DNA from: Guillardia theta CCMP2712
Taxonomy: Eukaryota; Cryptophyceae; Pyrenomonadales; Geminigeraceae
Assembly (NCBI RefSeq): GCF_000315625.1
Contig: NW_005434655.1
Coordinates: 34,637 to 67,088 of the forward strand
Direction: 5' to 3'
DNA: 32,452 bases
The notes under the pieces are model-generated. The model was not told where the DNA came from, ran no database searches, and saw only the letters and a program-made list of their open reading frames with translations. Below, piece after piece: positions 1 through 9,900 of the stretch. The first letter of the stretch is position 1. Every line of letters begins with the position of its first letter. The translations under genes were made by a program, and so were the position numbers.

Positions 1-27
1 TCCTCCCTCCTCCCCTTCTCAGCTCAC

Positions 28-1164
28 CTCGAGTTTGATGTGTTCGTGGTATATCGCTGTTTGGAAGTAAGTACCTCATCTCGCTACGAAAGGCAACACC
101 ATCGTGACCCTCCTCTGCCATCCCAGCCTACTCTGCCTCCCTTATCTCGCCCCCTCCCTCCGCTCCCTCCGCTCCCTCCGCTCCCTCCGCTCCCTCCGCT
201 CCCTCCACTCACCGTCCACGCGTCTTGTAGCGATGATACTCTTGTTTGAATGTCGGAAACAAAATGCAGGTGCCGGGAGATCTATTCCTCACCATCATTC
301 CTGTTCCTCCCTCCTCTGACCTTCTGACACTGCTATAACCCCCATGCTCCCATCCCTCCTCCCTCCCTCTACTTCTTCCCCCCTCGCCCTTCCTGTCCTC
401 CCTGCTTCCCCACCTTCATCAGCAGGTTCGCAGCATCCTCATCTTGCTGCTTGCGAACGGAGCAGATCAGGTCGAACTTGGCTTGAAACTTCTGCTCCTT
501 CATCCGAGACGCGTTCAGCTCCTCCGCCATCTTTTTCACTCGCATCTCCTTCTCCTCCACCGCACTCTTGAGGTCTGCAACCTGATCGTGCAGGGAACAG
601 CGATGAGCGAGACAAAGGATTTGGAAGGAGACAGGAAGACAGAGGCAGAGGCAGAGACAGAGACAGAGACAGAGACAGAGGCAGAGGCAGAGGCAGAGAC
701 AGTGAGACGGAAAGGAAGGAATGCAAGAAAAAGAACGTGATAAAACCAGATCTTTCAACAGATCGATCAAAACACGAGACAAAGAACGATTCCTCCTGGT
801 TGATGAAATTCCAATAGTAACAAGCAGACATTCTTCGAATACCATCTTCTCGTAATTCTCCATCTGATCTCTCAACTTGGATCGATCAGACTGAGCTGAC
901 TCCTCAATCCTAATCCTTTCTTCTCTCTGCACAGAACAGGGTCAACCGCCAATCACTGCTGAGCGTTCAAACCTCATGCTCCAACTGCTGCTTCAGTGAA
1001 TCAATCTCATGCTTCATCTTTTCTTCCTCTGGCATCTTCTCTTGCTCCGCTTCTGCTCCTCCTCCTCGCTCCTCTTCCCCACCAGCGGCCGTCACGGAAG
1101 CGTTGGTATCAGAATGCCTGACAGTGACCGATGCAGATCCTTCAGTCATGTTGCAGGAAGGAGG

Positions 1165-1204
<40 letters not shown>

Positions 1205-2014
1205 AAGGGCGTTGACGATGAGGAGGAGGAAGAAGACGAGGAATTTGCTAGAAAAGAAGAAGAGGAGGAGTTGTCCGCTGCATGGCAGCACAGCGAGGCA
1301 TCTGTTTCAGTCCCGTTCTTGGGTAGGGGAGCACGCAACGGTGCTGTCGGGGTCGCATGCGAGTCTGAGATGTTCACATCAGAAGAGTTGAGAGCATGAC
1401 GCGAAGGAATCATGTCCGACGAGTTCGAGTGTACCAGTGACTGATTCACAACTGTCGTCCTTGAAACGCCCTTGCCCTCAGTCTCCAGATTCATCGCGAC
1501 ACCATGGAGCCGGAAGCCCGGCCGGGTTGAGGAGACTGGGAAGAAGTCAGGAACGAGCATAGGAGAGAGACAGCAGAGCCTCACGAGGTTTCAGACGAAC
1601 TAGGAAAGGCTTCGCCCTCAGAGACGTTCGATGGAGAGTGGGAGAGAACTGAAGCCTTGCTATCTGCTCGTGTGTGATCCCCCCTCCACGCTGCGGACTC
1701 GCTGCCTCCTCCATCGCGTCCAATGCAGGTGATATCGGCAGTGAGGAGAGTGGGTCTTGGACAGCAGGAAGAGGAGGTGAGTGGAAAGAATACGAGGGGA
1801 GCTGTGAAGAACTGACTGAAGTTGTTGGAGGAGATGGAATAGAATCACTGTGTAGTTCCGTTTCAGGCGGCGGAGGAGGAAGGGGGAAAGAAGGGAGGGG
1901 AGGAGGGGGGGGGATGGAGGGAGGTGGCGGTGGCGGTGGGGGGGGAGGAGGAGGAGACTGTGAGCTTGCCAAAAGTGCGCATAGCAAGATCGCTATCGCA
2001 GCTCTCCTGACCAT
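28..2014 (-). CDS. Secreted or membrane-system protein: signal peptide, Pro/Ser-rich region, coiled coil (3' end outside window)
   Basis: Six exons read on the minus strand: 2014-1585, 1535-973, 926-843, 581-414, 240-213 and 56-28. All introns are GT-AG and the phases agree (1, 0, 0, 0, 1, 0). The ATG at 2014 begins a clear signal peptide (MVRRAAIAILLCALLASSQS), followed at once by a poly-proline tract. Exon 2 holds several N-x-S/T sequons and serine runs encoded by GTCCTC-type hexamers. From the end of exon 2 onward the protein is a charged coiled coil (e.g. EEEKMKHEIDSLKQQLEHEV, then KLRDQMENYEKM). There is no Phe after the signal peptide, so endomembrane or secretion is more likely than the plastid. 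434 codons are present and a donor at 27/26 shows that it continues beyond the window. I recognise no family. The donor after exon 3 (GTATTC) is the weakest junction; the two tiny exons 240-213 and 56-28 rest on phase agreement and good splice sites. Confidence 0.62.
57..212 (-). repeat. Intron holding a 9-nt tandem repeat
   Basis: About six copies of the unit CTCCCTCCG (plus strand) lie at about 154-206. They sit just downstream of the GTGAGT donor of the 28-nt exon in the left-edge gene. It is a minisatellite inside an intron, so it is not translated. Confidence 0.7.
582..842 (-). repeat. Intron with CAGAGA/CAGAGG hexamer array
   Basis: This 261-nt intron of the left-edge gene contains a CAGAGA/CAGAGG array at about 640-700. 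On the sense strand it is a long CTCTGT-type pyrimidine run placed before the acceptor at 582-584, so it may serve as an extended polypyrimidine tract. Confidence 0.6.
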
Positions 2015-3119
2015 CTTCAGCCCCCGACCATCGCGAACTCTGTAACGTCGTAGAACCGTCAGGTTGCAAAGGAATACTGCATGTAACGGTTTGGGGGCTC
2101 CGTCCGGTCCTCGGGGCCCGGTCCGAGGGTCCGGGGTCCCGCCGAATGGTGATGGCACTCAAACATCTAACACAATAGTAATCAAGTCCCCCTCGGATAT
2201 TAGCTACTCAAATGTTACAGGCAGCAAACCCATCATAATGACTGCCAATATATTTCTGGCGACGTGCACGTGGGTCATTTTGTAGTAAAGGGGGGGGCTG
2301 ACTCTTCCAGGTACGTAACGCATGTGGACCAGCTACGTACCAAGAGGAGACGTACCAAGATGCGAAAACGATCCATTTCGGTACTCAATCGTTAGTCAAA
2401 ATAGAGCTTTTGAACAAAATGTTTATACAGAACGGTATCGTCTAGTGATGACTTGTCGGAAGACTTCCGGTAGCTGAATTACAGCAGTGACCACCTGCAA
2501 TATTTCAATATCCTTGTAACAATTTCAAAAGTACAGATTAATAATGAAATTCGATGTTTACTGAGCGGAATATTTCCGTGGGTTTGATTGCGAGAGCTCA
2601 ATAGCTACGATCTTGTAGCCTTTGAAACGATGAGGTTTGAAAAGCTCCAACCTTGTAGCCTTTCAAGAATGTTTTTTTCTGAGACCAAGCAGCTGTATGA
2701 TCACGGCAAGTACCCCTTCAACTACACCAGTACCCACCCTCGATAAGAAGAATTGAATAACTACTACCCTTAGAATCAACTTCGAGGGGATGTACACCCC
2801 TCTAATCAACACATTCATTACCACACCCCTGTAGGTCTTGTTGCTTTAACCTCGATTTATTTCTTAAGCACCATAGTTCTCGATGACCACCCCCTTTTTT
2901 GACTACCCCACCTATCTCATTCTCATCTCAATCTCGTAGCCTCCCGTTCGCTTCTCTGCCCTCCCCGTTCTTGTCGTTTGATATAAGTTGGAGCTGTAAC
3001 CTCAAGTGACCACCGTGCTGCTCTCGTTTCCCTACGTCCTCTTCTTACAGCATCTTCCCTAGACCTTGCTCAGCAAACTAGCTTGCTCCACGCATAGCCC
3101 CTTACTCCGTTTTCTTTCC
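2015..3119. promoter_or_regulatory. Divergent intergenic region between the left-edge gene and the Zn2Cys6 gene
   Basis: No supported gene in about 1.1 kb. The part next to the left gene holds a short GC-rich block (about 2095-2155). The middle is AT-richer. It carries a 40-bp-spaced direct repeat of CTTGTAGCCTTT (2612 and 2652), and a spacer rich in CCCCTAC-like words (about 2740-2900). A GATATAAG word at 2980-2987, followed by pyrimidine-rich sequence, is a possible core promoter for the Zn2Cys6 gene. The same word occurs 29 nt before the ATG of the epimerase gene. Promoter function is inference. Confidence 0.4.
2601..2670. repeat. Degenerate 40-bp tandem repeat
   Basis: CTTGTAGCCTTT occurs at 2612-2623 and again at 2652-2663. 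Both are followed by (G/C)AA and preceded by similar AGCT-containing sequence, giving a 40-nt period. A related word, CTCGTAGCCTC, lies near 2934. It could be a pair of factor-binding sites upstream of the Zn2Cys6 gene. Confidence 0.55.
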
Positions 3120-3998
3120 ATGTCTTTGCTTGTCGAGCCCCACTGGACCTCTGTCCAAGATCGCAGCGCAGGGGTGAAGCTTCCTCCCTTGAGGTCCTTG
3201 AGTGAACAGATTCCTTTCTTCTCGCCATCGGTGGCTCCTCAGTCTTTCCATCGTTCTCCCATACAGAGTGATCGGTTCTCCATGGCACATGTAACTCCTG
3301 TCGCAAGCTTACCAGAAAACTCATTGAACGTTCTCATGGGTGGATTCGGTTTCGAAGGGCAGCAAAACCAACAGATGCAGAATGTTGCCATGCAGAACAT
3401 CGTGAATCTCATTCAGCAGATCATCGTGCAGAAGAGTGGAGTGACTCAGCTCAAGCCTGTCAAGCCAAATCTCAACGTACTGGGAGCGCAGTATGCTGAA
3501 ATGGCTCACAAGACCTTCTCGCCGATCTCGCAGCCTTCTACTCAGGATGTCAAGCCATCACTGGGCAAGAGGTCGAAGCCCGAGGAAAAGCTCATTGAGG
3601 TCACGCCGGGTGGAGCAGAGCCCGCCAAGAGGAAACGTGTGTACACGAAAGCAGCTTGCGTGTCTTGCAGGTCTTCCCACCTTGCGTGCGATGATGGTCA
3701 GCCGTGCCGCAATTGCACCAAAAATGGCTCAAAGTGTGAGCGGGTTGAGCACACCAAGATTTACGTTCCTCCGACGCTGGATGAGGTACTGGGGACTCCC
3801 AGCGACGGCGAGTCCACAAAGTCGCCCTCGCCGGCTCCTTCAACTGATTCCAATGGAGCGCGGAAGTATGTCAAAGCTGCCTGCTCTTGTTGCAGGAAAT
3901 CACACCTGGCTTGCGACAATTATCGTCCCTGTAGGAACTGCGTTCGCCTTGAACTGACATGCGAAGAGATCAGAAGTCAACGCAGATCTAGAAGTTAA
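3120..3998 (+). CDS. Putative transcription factor with two Zn2Cys6 binuclear clusters
   Basis: Single exon, 292 residues from the first in-frame ATG. Two 27-residue modules lie at residues 180-206 and 255-281. Both match C-x2-C-x6-C-x5-C-x2-C-x6-C exactly, the spacing of the Gal4-type Zn2Cys6 DNA-binding cluster. They share the core SHLACD..(Q/R)PCRNC, so one arose by duplication of the other. Each is preceded by basic sequence (AKRKRVYTKA and ARKYVKA), suited to DNA contact and nuclear import. The N-terminal half is low-complexity, with a Gln-rich stretch at about residues 83-105 that could be an activation or oligomerisation surface. A Ser/Pro linker joins the clusters. In fungi the family usually has one cluster and an N-terminal position; here the clusters are C-terminal and paired. 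DNA-binding role: family knowledge. Target genes unknown. Confidence 0.82.
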   Translation: MSLLVEPHWTSVQDRSAGVKLPPLRSLSEQIPFFSPSVAPQSFHRSPIQSDRFSMAHVTPVASLPENSLNVLMGGFGFEGQQNQQMQNVAMQNIVNLIQQIIVQKSGVTQLKPVKPNLNVLGAQYAEMAHKTFSPISQPSTQDVKPSLGKRSKPEEKLIEVTPGGAEPAKRKRVYTKAACVSCRSSHLACDDGQPCRNCTKNGSKCERVEHTKIYVPPTLDEVLGTPSDGESTKSPSPAPSTDSNGARKYVKAACSCCRKSHLACDNYRPCRNCVRLELTCEEIRSQRRSRS

Positions 3999-4437
3999 TT
4001 GTTAATTGTAGATACGTTGTTATTCATTTAAAAGATGTAATGAAAGTATTCTTTCTCGTATATTTTGACTCATTACTTCCACAAGGATTTTCATAGATCT
4101 TTAAATTCAACTGAAGTGTTGATTTCTCCCAATCAGCATACCTGAGGGCCTTGCGAGTCTGTGACCGTGAGTTTTGGACTGAGCGCACACTGTTATGATA
4201 AACTATCATCCAACTGGTGAGGATTCCTAAACTAACTTCCGAGTTTCATTACAGCCTGAGTAGCCCGCGATGATCCGGCGGCTGCTAGCCTTGAATGAGT
4301 TAAAGGTGAACCGAGTAGACTCAGTAGTGTGAGAAGCGAGAGTGTCCTCGTACTGATTTTTAACTTAACTTTGAGTAAAAGATTAGAGAAGTTTTCGTTG
4401 GCGCCAAAACTCAACTACGAGGTTGGCCATTGCTGCA
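3999..4437. other. Intergenic region, nothing recognised
   Basis: Between the Zn2Cys6 gene and the transposase-derived gene, both on the plus strand. AT-rich just after the stop (a likely 3' UTR and polyadenylation zone), then mixed sequence. I searched by eye for inverted repeats matching the region after 5799, which could mark old transposon ends, and saw none. Confidence 0.4.
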
Positions 4438-5799
4438 ATGGCACCGCCGCAGTCCACCTCAAGGGAGCTGCCCACGGCGACCATGGTGAAGTTGCTAGAG
4501 GGGTTAGCACGGTCCTTCGAAGCTCGCTCCTTCTTGTTCCATGGTGAGAGGGAGGAGGTGGAAAATCGCATCCACAATTGCCTCGCACTGTTGATCACCA
4601 GCTTCTACAACCAGAGAACCGTCGTCTACCTCGGTTCCTCCATGCCGCTGGAGCAACGTTTGAATTATATGACTTGGTTTCGTTTCAGGGTGTGTTTGTT
4701 GTTGGTGATTCTCGATTATGATTACAAGCTTCTTTCTCTTCCCACTAAGCGTCCCTTGTCGCATGGAGAAATCAAATCTCCAGCAGATTTCTCCTCAGTC
4801 GAATTTCTGGAGTATTTTGGCTTCAACAAGGAGCAATTCCATCAACTATTAGCATCTCTCGAGGACGACAAAGGTCAGCGCATGATGGCCAACGGTTCTC
4901 CTTCTGTGCTTCACCTTGGCAAGACGGGCCACAAGTATCGGATTTCAGCAGACAAAGCAATGATGATATTCTTGCGCAGATCTGCCGTACCTTGCCGCTG
5001 GTCGGACTTACAAGAAATCATGGGTGGCTCAAGGACCGTTTTGTCTGACACATTCTCCGCTATGACAGACATGCTGTACAATAAGTATTCCCCTCTCGTA
5101 TGTGATATCAACTCCTGGAAAGGAGATCTTGCTCAATTTTCCAGCCATGTCCACTCGCTGGGCCTATCGCGCAAAGGGGTCGTGATGTTCTTGGATCAGC
5201 ACTACCAGCAGACGGATCTTCCAGCAGGACACAGCTGCGGCATCCTGGATCGCAGCGACTCGTCACAGCCATGGACGCCCTCAGGGCTGCACTACTTCGC
5301 TGGAGTTCTACCGAACGGGATCAGCCTCATTTGGGGACCGTGGAAGGGGCCGATGCAGGAGATGACGACGCTGCTGGACGCGCAAGTCTGTGCGAAACTC
5401 GAGCAGAGCGCGGAGGAGGCTGGAGTGGACTTCTGTGCGTGCTCACAGAGCTCGAACCTTCTCTCGGCTCGGCTGTATCCCATGAATGAAGCTTGTGCTA
5501 CCGAGATGGAAACGGAGAGTCAGAGACCTTTGGATTCTCTCATGTCACGATTCCGCCTATTGGCCAAAGATACCTTCGGGGAAGCGGTCAAGATCTGGAG
5601 CACCCTCAATCATCGTTGCAATATGCGTCTGGGCGCACAGAAGCTGGAAAGAGCTTTCGTTGTACAGCTCCTCATCTTCAATATCCGATCCATTTTCAGC
5701 AGAGACCAAATCACCGAAGAGCAGGAAAAGGCAGATTTGTTTCTCAGGATATCCTTGGAAGATTATCTGTCGAAAATCCGAGGCTGCCATGGTAATTGA
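4438..5799 (+). CDS. PIF/Harbinger transposase-derived protein (DDE_Tnp_4-like), probably inactive or domesticated
   Basis: Intronless, 453 residues from the first in-frame ATG. The order of recognisable segments follows the Harbinger nuclease. First comes a helical region, FLRRSAVPCRWSDLQEIMGG, then SRTVLSDTFSAMTDMLYNKY, which resembles the HTH-like part before the core. MFLDQHYQQ sits where active members have FIDGT, and PNGISLIWGPWKGPMQE where they have PNG-hhh-GP-x-EGRRHD. A C-terminal helix (FVVQLLIFNIRSIF) closes it. The first Asp is kept, but the following Gly-Thr is gone, the RHD element reads MQE, and I find no clear counterpart of the GDxxY and late Glu elements. Yet the frame is open throughout, with no stop or frameshift, and there are no visible terminal inverted repeats. 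That favours a host gene derived from a transposase over a mobile copy. Function unknown. Confidence 0.68.
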   Translation: MAPPQSTSRELPTATMVKLLEGLARSFEARSFLFHGEREEVENRIHNCLALLITSFYNQRTVVYLGSSMPLEQRLNYMTWFRFRVCLLLVILDYDYKLLSLPTKRPLSHGEIKSPADFSSVEFLEYFGFNKEQFHQLLASLEDDKGQRMMANGSPSVLHLGKTGHKYRISADKAMMIFLRRSAVPCRWSDLQEIMGGSRTVLSDTFSAMTDMLYNKYSPLVCDINSWKGDLAQFSSHVHSLGLSRKGVVMFLDQHYQQTDLPAGHSCGILDRSDSSQPWTPSGLHYFAGVLPNGISLIWGPWKGPMQEMTTLLDAQVCAKLEQSAEEAGVDFCACSQSSNLLSARLYPMNEACATEMETESQRPLDSLMSRFRLLAKDTFGEAVKIWSTLNHRCNMRLGAQKLERAFVVQLLIFNIRSIFSRDQITEEQEKADLFLRISLEDYLSKIRGCHGN

Positions 5800-6188
5800 A
5801 TAGAATGACATGATTGCTCACAACGCGCTGCCTCGAGTCACTGAGTCCAACTCCATCACTGAGTCAGGCCCATGACAGTACGGTGATTGTCAGCCATCGT
5901 ACGGTAGCAGAACCTCAGTCGAGTGACTCACAGGCTGGCCGCAGCTCCGTGCCGCCGTCCGACCGTCGGACCGTCCGACGGGCCTGCCACTGGCCGGGCC
6001 CTGTGCATGCCCCGGGGCCGCCGGGGGTATCCCGGAGTCACTGCCTGATGACTCGGACTAGGTATGGTTCGAGACCCGGTGACCGTACCGTACGTGAGTG
6101 ACTCTGTGAGTCGGACCGTTTATTAGTCCCGGGCCGGGCCACCAAATTTCTCTTGTAACGGATCTGAAACGACCGAGCACTTTGCTCG
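5800..6188. repeat. GC-rich palindrome-bearing intergenic block
   Basis: 389 nt without a gene. It holds GAGTCACTGAGTC-like words, several GTACGGT/ACCGTAC words, and the perfect inverted repeat GTCCGACCGTCGGAC at 5957-5971. It also has GGCCGGGCC and CCCCGGGGCC. Composition is unlike the purine/pyrimidine-skewed genes on either side. The same vocabulary recurs in the blocks near 23755, 26600 and 28700. Confidence 0.5.
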
Positions 6189-6862
<674 letters not shown>

Positions 6863-6920
6863 ATGCGACAGGAAGGGAGCAGAGGAAGCAAAGTTAACGA
6901 TTTGTATGTATACGCCTACG

Positions 6921-9900
6921 CTACTGCCTTGCCGCCATGAGCTCCTGCTCGGCACTTTCTTTCCATCCTTGAACCATCCTCCGTGCCTCCTCGGCGGCCC
7001 TTCTCGCCATCTCCTGCTCATCCTCGCCTTGAGCCCCACGGTCATTCTCGTTCAAATCCTGCGCTGAGATGCCGTTTTCCTGCAACTCTCGGAGGACGTC
7101 CTCGATCTCATGCTCGACGCTCTTGTACATGTCGTCGAAGTACGTCATCGCCTCCTCCTTCGCTCTCACAAACTCCTGCAGCGAGCGCTCTACCTCGGCA
7201 TGGTCCACCTCCTTCACCTCCAGCATCCTTCTGATCTGATGATGGAAGTTGACCAAATGGTTCGCAGATTCCGCCATGGCAAGAAACTTCTGCTTCTCCT
7301 GCTCCTCCTGCTCCTCCACCATCATCACTTCCTCTTCCTCCTCGTCTTCTTCCTCCTCCTGGACGTTGAGAAAGTTGAACCTGTGTTTCTGCTCCTCACT
7401 TCGTTGCCATGGCTGTTCATATGCATCCTTCTCGTGCACATTTTCATCCACCCGCTGCCCTCTGATCCAGCGCTCGTGCTCAGCCCGCCTGCGCTCTCCC
7501 TGCCAGTCATCTGCAATCAGCTCCTCTTGCCTTGTACGTCCCTCGAGCCACTCCTCTACCCCATCCTCCTTGTGTTGGGCATGCGCACCATCACTGAAAC
7601 CCTTATCTCCTCCTTGCATCTCCTCCTCCTCCTCCTCTTCCTCCTCTGCGCGCCGAGGCTGCTGGGAGCTGGACGGCATCGTGCTTAAGGCGAGGGCGAT
7701 CTCCCGCTCTTGCGCTTCCACGTCAGCAAGCGCAGTGGAGGACAACACCAGCTCTGCCGACTTCTCCGCAACTTCAGCCTCCTGCACCACCCGCGCTGCC
7801 TCCTCCTTGGCTGCCTGGAGGGCATCAAGAGCAAGGAGGACGTCCTGGTCGGAGGTGTCTTCACTCTCGATGACTCGCCGGAGATGCTCCTCCATCTTCA
7901 TGTACTTCTCCGTCGCCTCCAACACTCTCATCCCCGCATCTCGCGCGAGCTGCTCGGCCGCAAGCTGCTCTTCCAAGACTGCGTTACCCACGTTGTAGAC
8001 ATGAAGCTTGACTGACGTGAGGACCATGTCTGCGTGCTCATCTAGCTCTCCCTCCTCCTTCACCTCTCCTCCTGCCTTCCTGCCATCCTCCCGCTCCTCC
8101 TGCTCCTCCCGCTCCTCCCGCTCCTCCCGCTCCTCCCGCTCCTCCCGCTCCTCCCGCTCCTTCTCCTCTGCACGTGCCTCCTGCCGCTCGTCGCCAGCAA
8201 GAGCCATGCGTTCCGCGTCCTCGTCGTCATCGCCAAGGAGCGAGGCTTCTTGAATGATGTCGTCAATGTGACTAGTTTCGAGGTCGAGGTAGGAGGTGGC
8301 GTTGTCGATCATTACTGAGAAGGCCTCGTATGTTGTCTTGTACTCTTCCATCATCCTCTTCAGCTCTTCCTCCTCCACGTCGCTCGCGCTCATCGCAGCC
8401 TTCAGCATCGCGTGCTGCTGCATCGCCATCATTCCCAGCGCCTCCATGCGCTCCATGGTCTGGTTGTCTTCCCAGTCGTAGGGGGTGCTGGCGGTGGGAG
8501 GGGCGAGGGCGGTGACGTCCTTCCTCGAGGTGCCCGCGCGTGCAGCCTTGAGGAGAGCGTCGGAGACTTGACGGATGAGAGAGCGAGGGGGAGGCGGAGG
8601 AGGGGGGGCAAGAGACCTCTGCGATTTTCTCCTCCTCCTTCGCTTTTCCCTGGCTCGCTGGCGGGACCCTCGGAACACCTTCTGCAGCTTGATCACCGCT
8701 GCCTCCAGCTGCTGGGCCTCCGCGTTGACCGCCAGCTTCTCGTGCAGGAGGGCGAGGGCAGCAGGAGAGACCTCGTTGCCCTCCAGCTCGATGATGCTCA
8801 GCTTGCACTCACGTCCCAACATGTCGCGCATGTGCATGACGCCCTTGTCGGAGATGTTGTTCCCAGCCACCGACAGCAGCGTCAGGCTTCTGTTCATCGC
8901 CCCCTTCATCCCCTGGCTGAACGCCAGCGCCACCTGCATGAAGCCTGAGTCTCCCAGCATGTTCCGGTCCAGCAGCAGCTCTCGCAGCCCGACGCTTCTC
9001 TCGAGCCCCTTGCGCAGGTAGGCAGCCCCGTCAGCTCCCAGCAGGTTGTGGCTCAGGTCCAGCCGGGTCAGGCGCGAGTTGTCCACCAGCGCCCTCGCCA
9101 GCACTCGCACGCCCGCCTGCCCGATGGCGTTGCCGCTCAGCTCCAAGCAGCTCAAGCGCGAGCTGGGGGAGGAGCCGAGGAGGTCGAGGAAGGCAGGCAT
9201 GCCCTGATTGCCGATGACGTTGCCGTTAAGACGAAGAGTCTCTATCCCCTCGTTCCCTTTCATCCCCTCCGCTAGCGCGGTCGAGCCTTCCGGTCCGATC
9301 CAGTTGTCGCAGAGGGAGAGGAGGGAGAGCGACTGGTTTCTGCTCAGCATCGCTCCTAACGCCGTTGCCCCGACGTCGCCGAGGTGGTTGCCGTCTAAGA
9401 CAAGTCTCGTGAGCTTGTTGACCACATGCTCCTGCTGTAGGTGCGAGAGATCCGACGAGGCGATGCTCGACGGCTTGCTGTCCAGGATCAGCTCAAACTC
9501 CCCGTCCTTGCCTATCCTGCACTCTTCCACCGTCTTGCTGTCCTCCCATACGACAGAGCAGGAGGACGATGCCTCATCAGCCCCGTGCTTGACCTCCATG
9601 ACTTGCCCTCTGCTTCCCTTCGCTCCTCCGCTCCTCCTCACCATCTGACCCTCCCGCGCGTGCACATGTGCGTTGACGAATCTCTTCAACTCCGCCACCT
9701 CCTCCTTGGAGGGGCTCCAGACCGACAGCAGCGCTATGGAGCTCTCAGAGCCGGGCGAGGAGGAGGAGGAGAATGTTGAGGTCGCCCCCGAGTAGTCCCA
9801 CATGACCTCCACTGCCTCCTCCTCCACCCTCGTGATCACTCCCGGTCCGCTCAACGTCTTGGCCAGCAGCTGCTCCAGCTCCTCGCCCTCCTCTCTCACT

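Noticed and set aside
1103-1399. Acidic plus-strand frame (Asp-Glu repeats)
   Set aside because: It is the complement of the serine-run exon of the left-edge gene, which is joined in phase to a signal peptide and a coiled coil.
3066-3119. N-terminal extension of the Zn2Cys6 protein
   Set aside because: The extension would begin at TTG; the first in-frame ATG is at 3120. I saw no convincing upstream exon.
6050-6110. tRNA-like T-arm (GGTTCGAGACC)
   Set aside because: No matching acceptor stem, D-arm or anticodon arm can be built around it; it lies in a GC-rich palindromic block where such words arise by chance.
8083-8160. Regularly spaced short repeats resembling a CRISPR array
   Set aside because: The unit is 9 nt with no spacers and lies in frame inside a coding region; it is a minisatellite. 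The same applies to 11579-11633 and 154-206.
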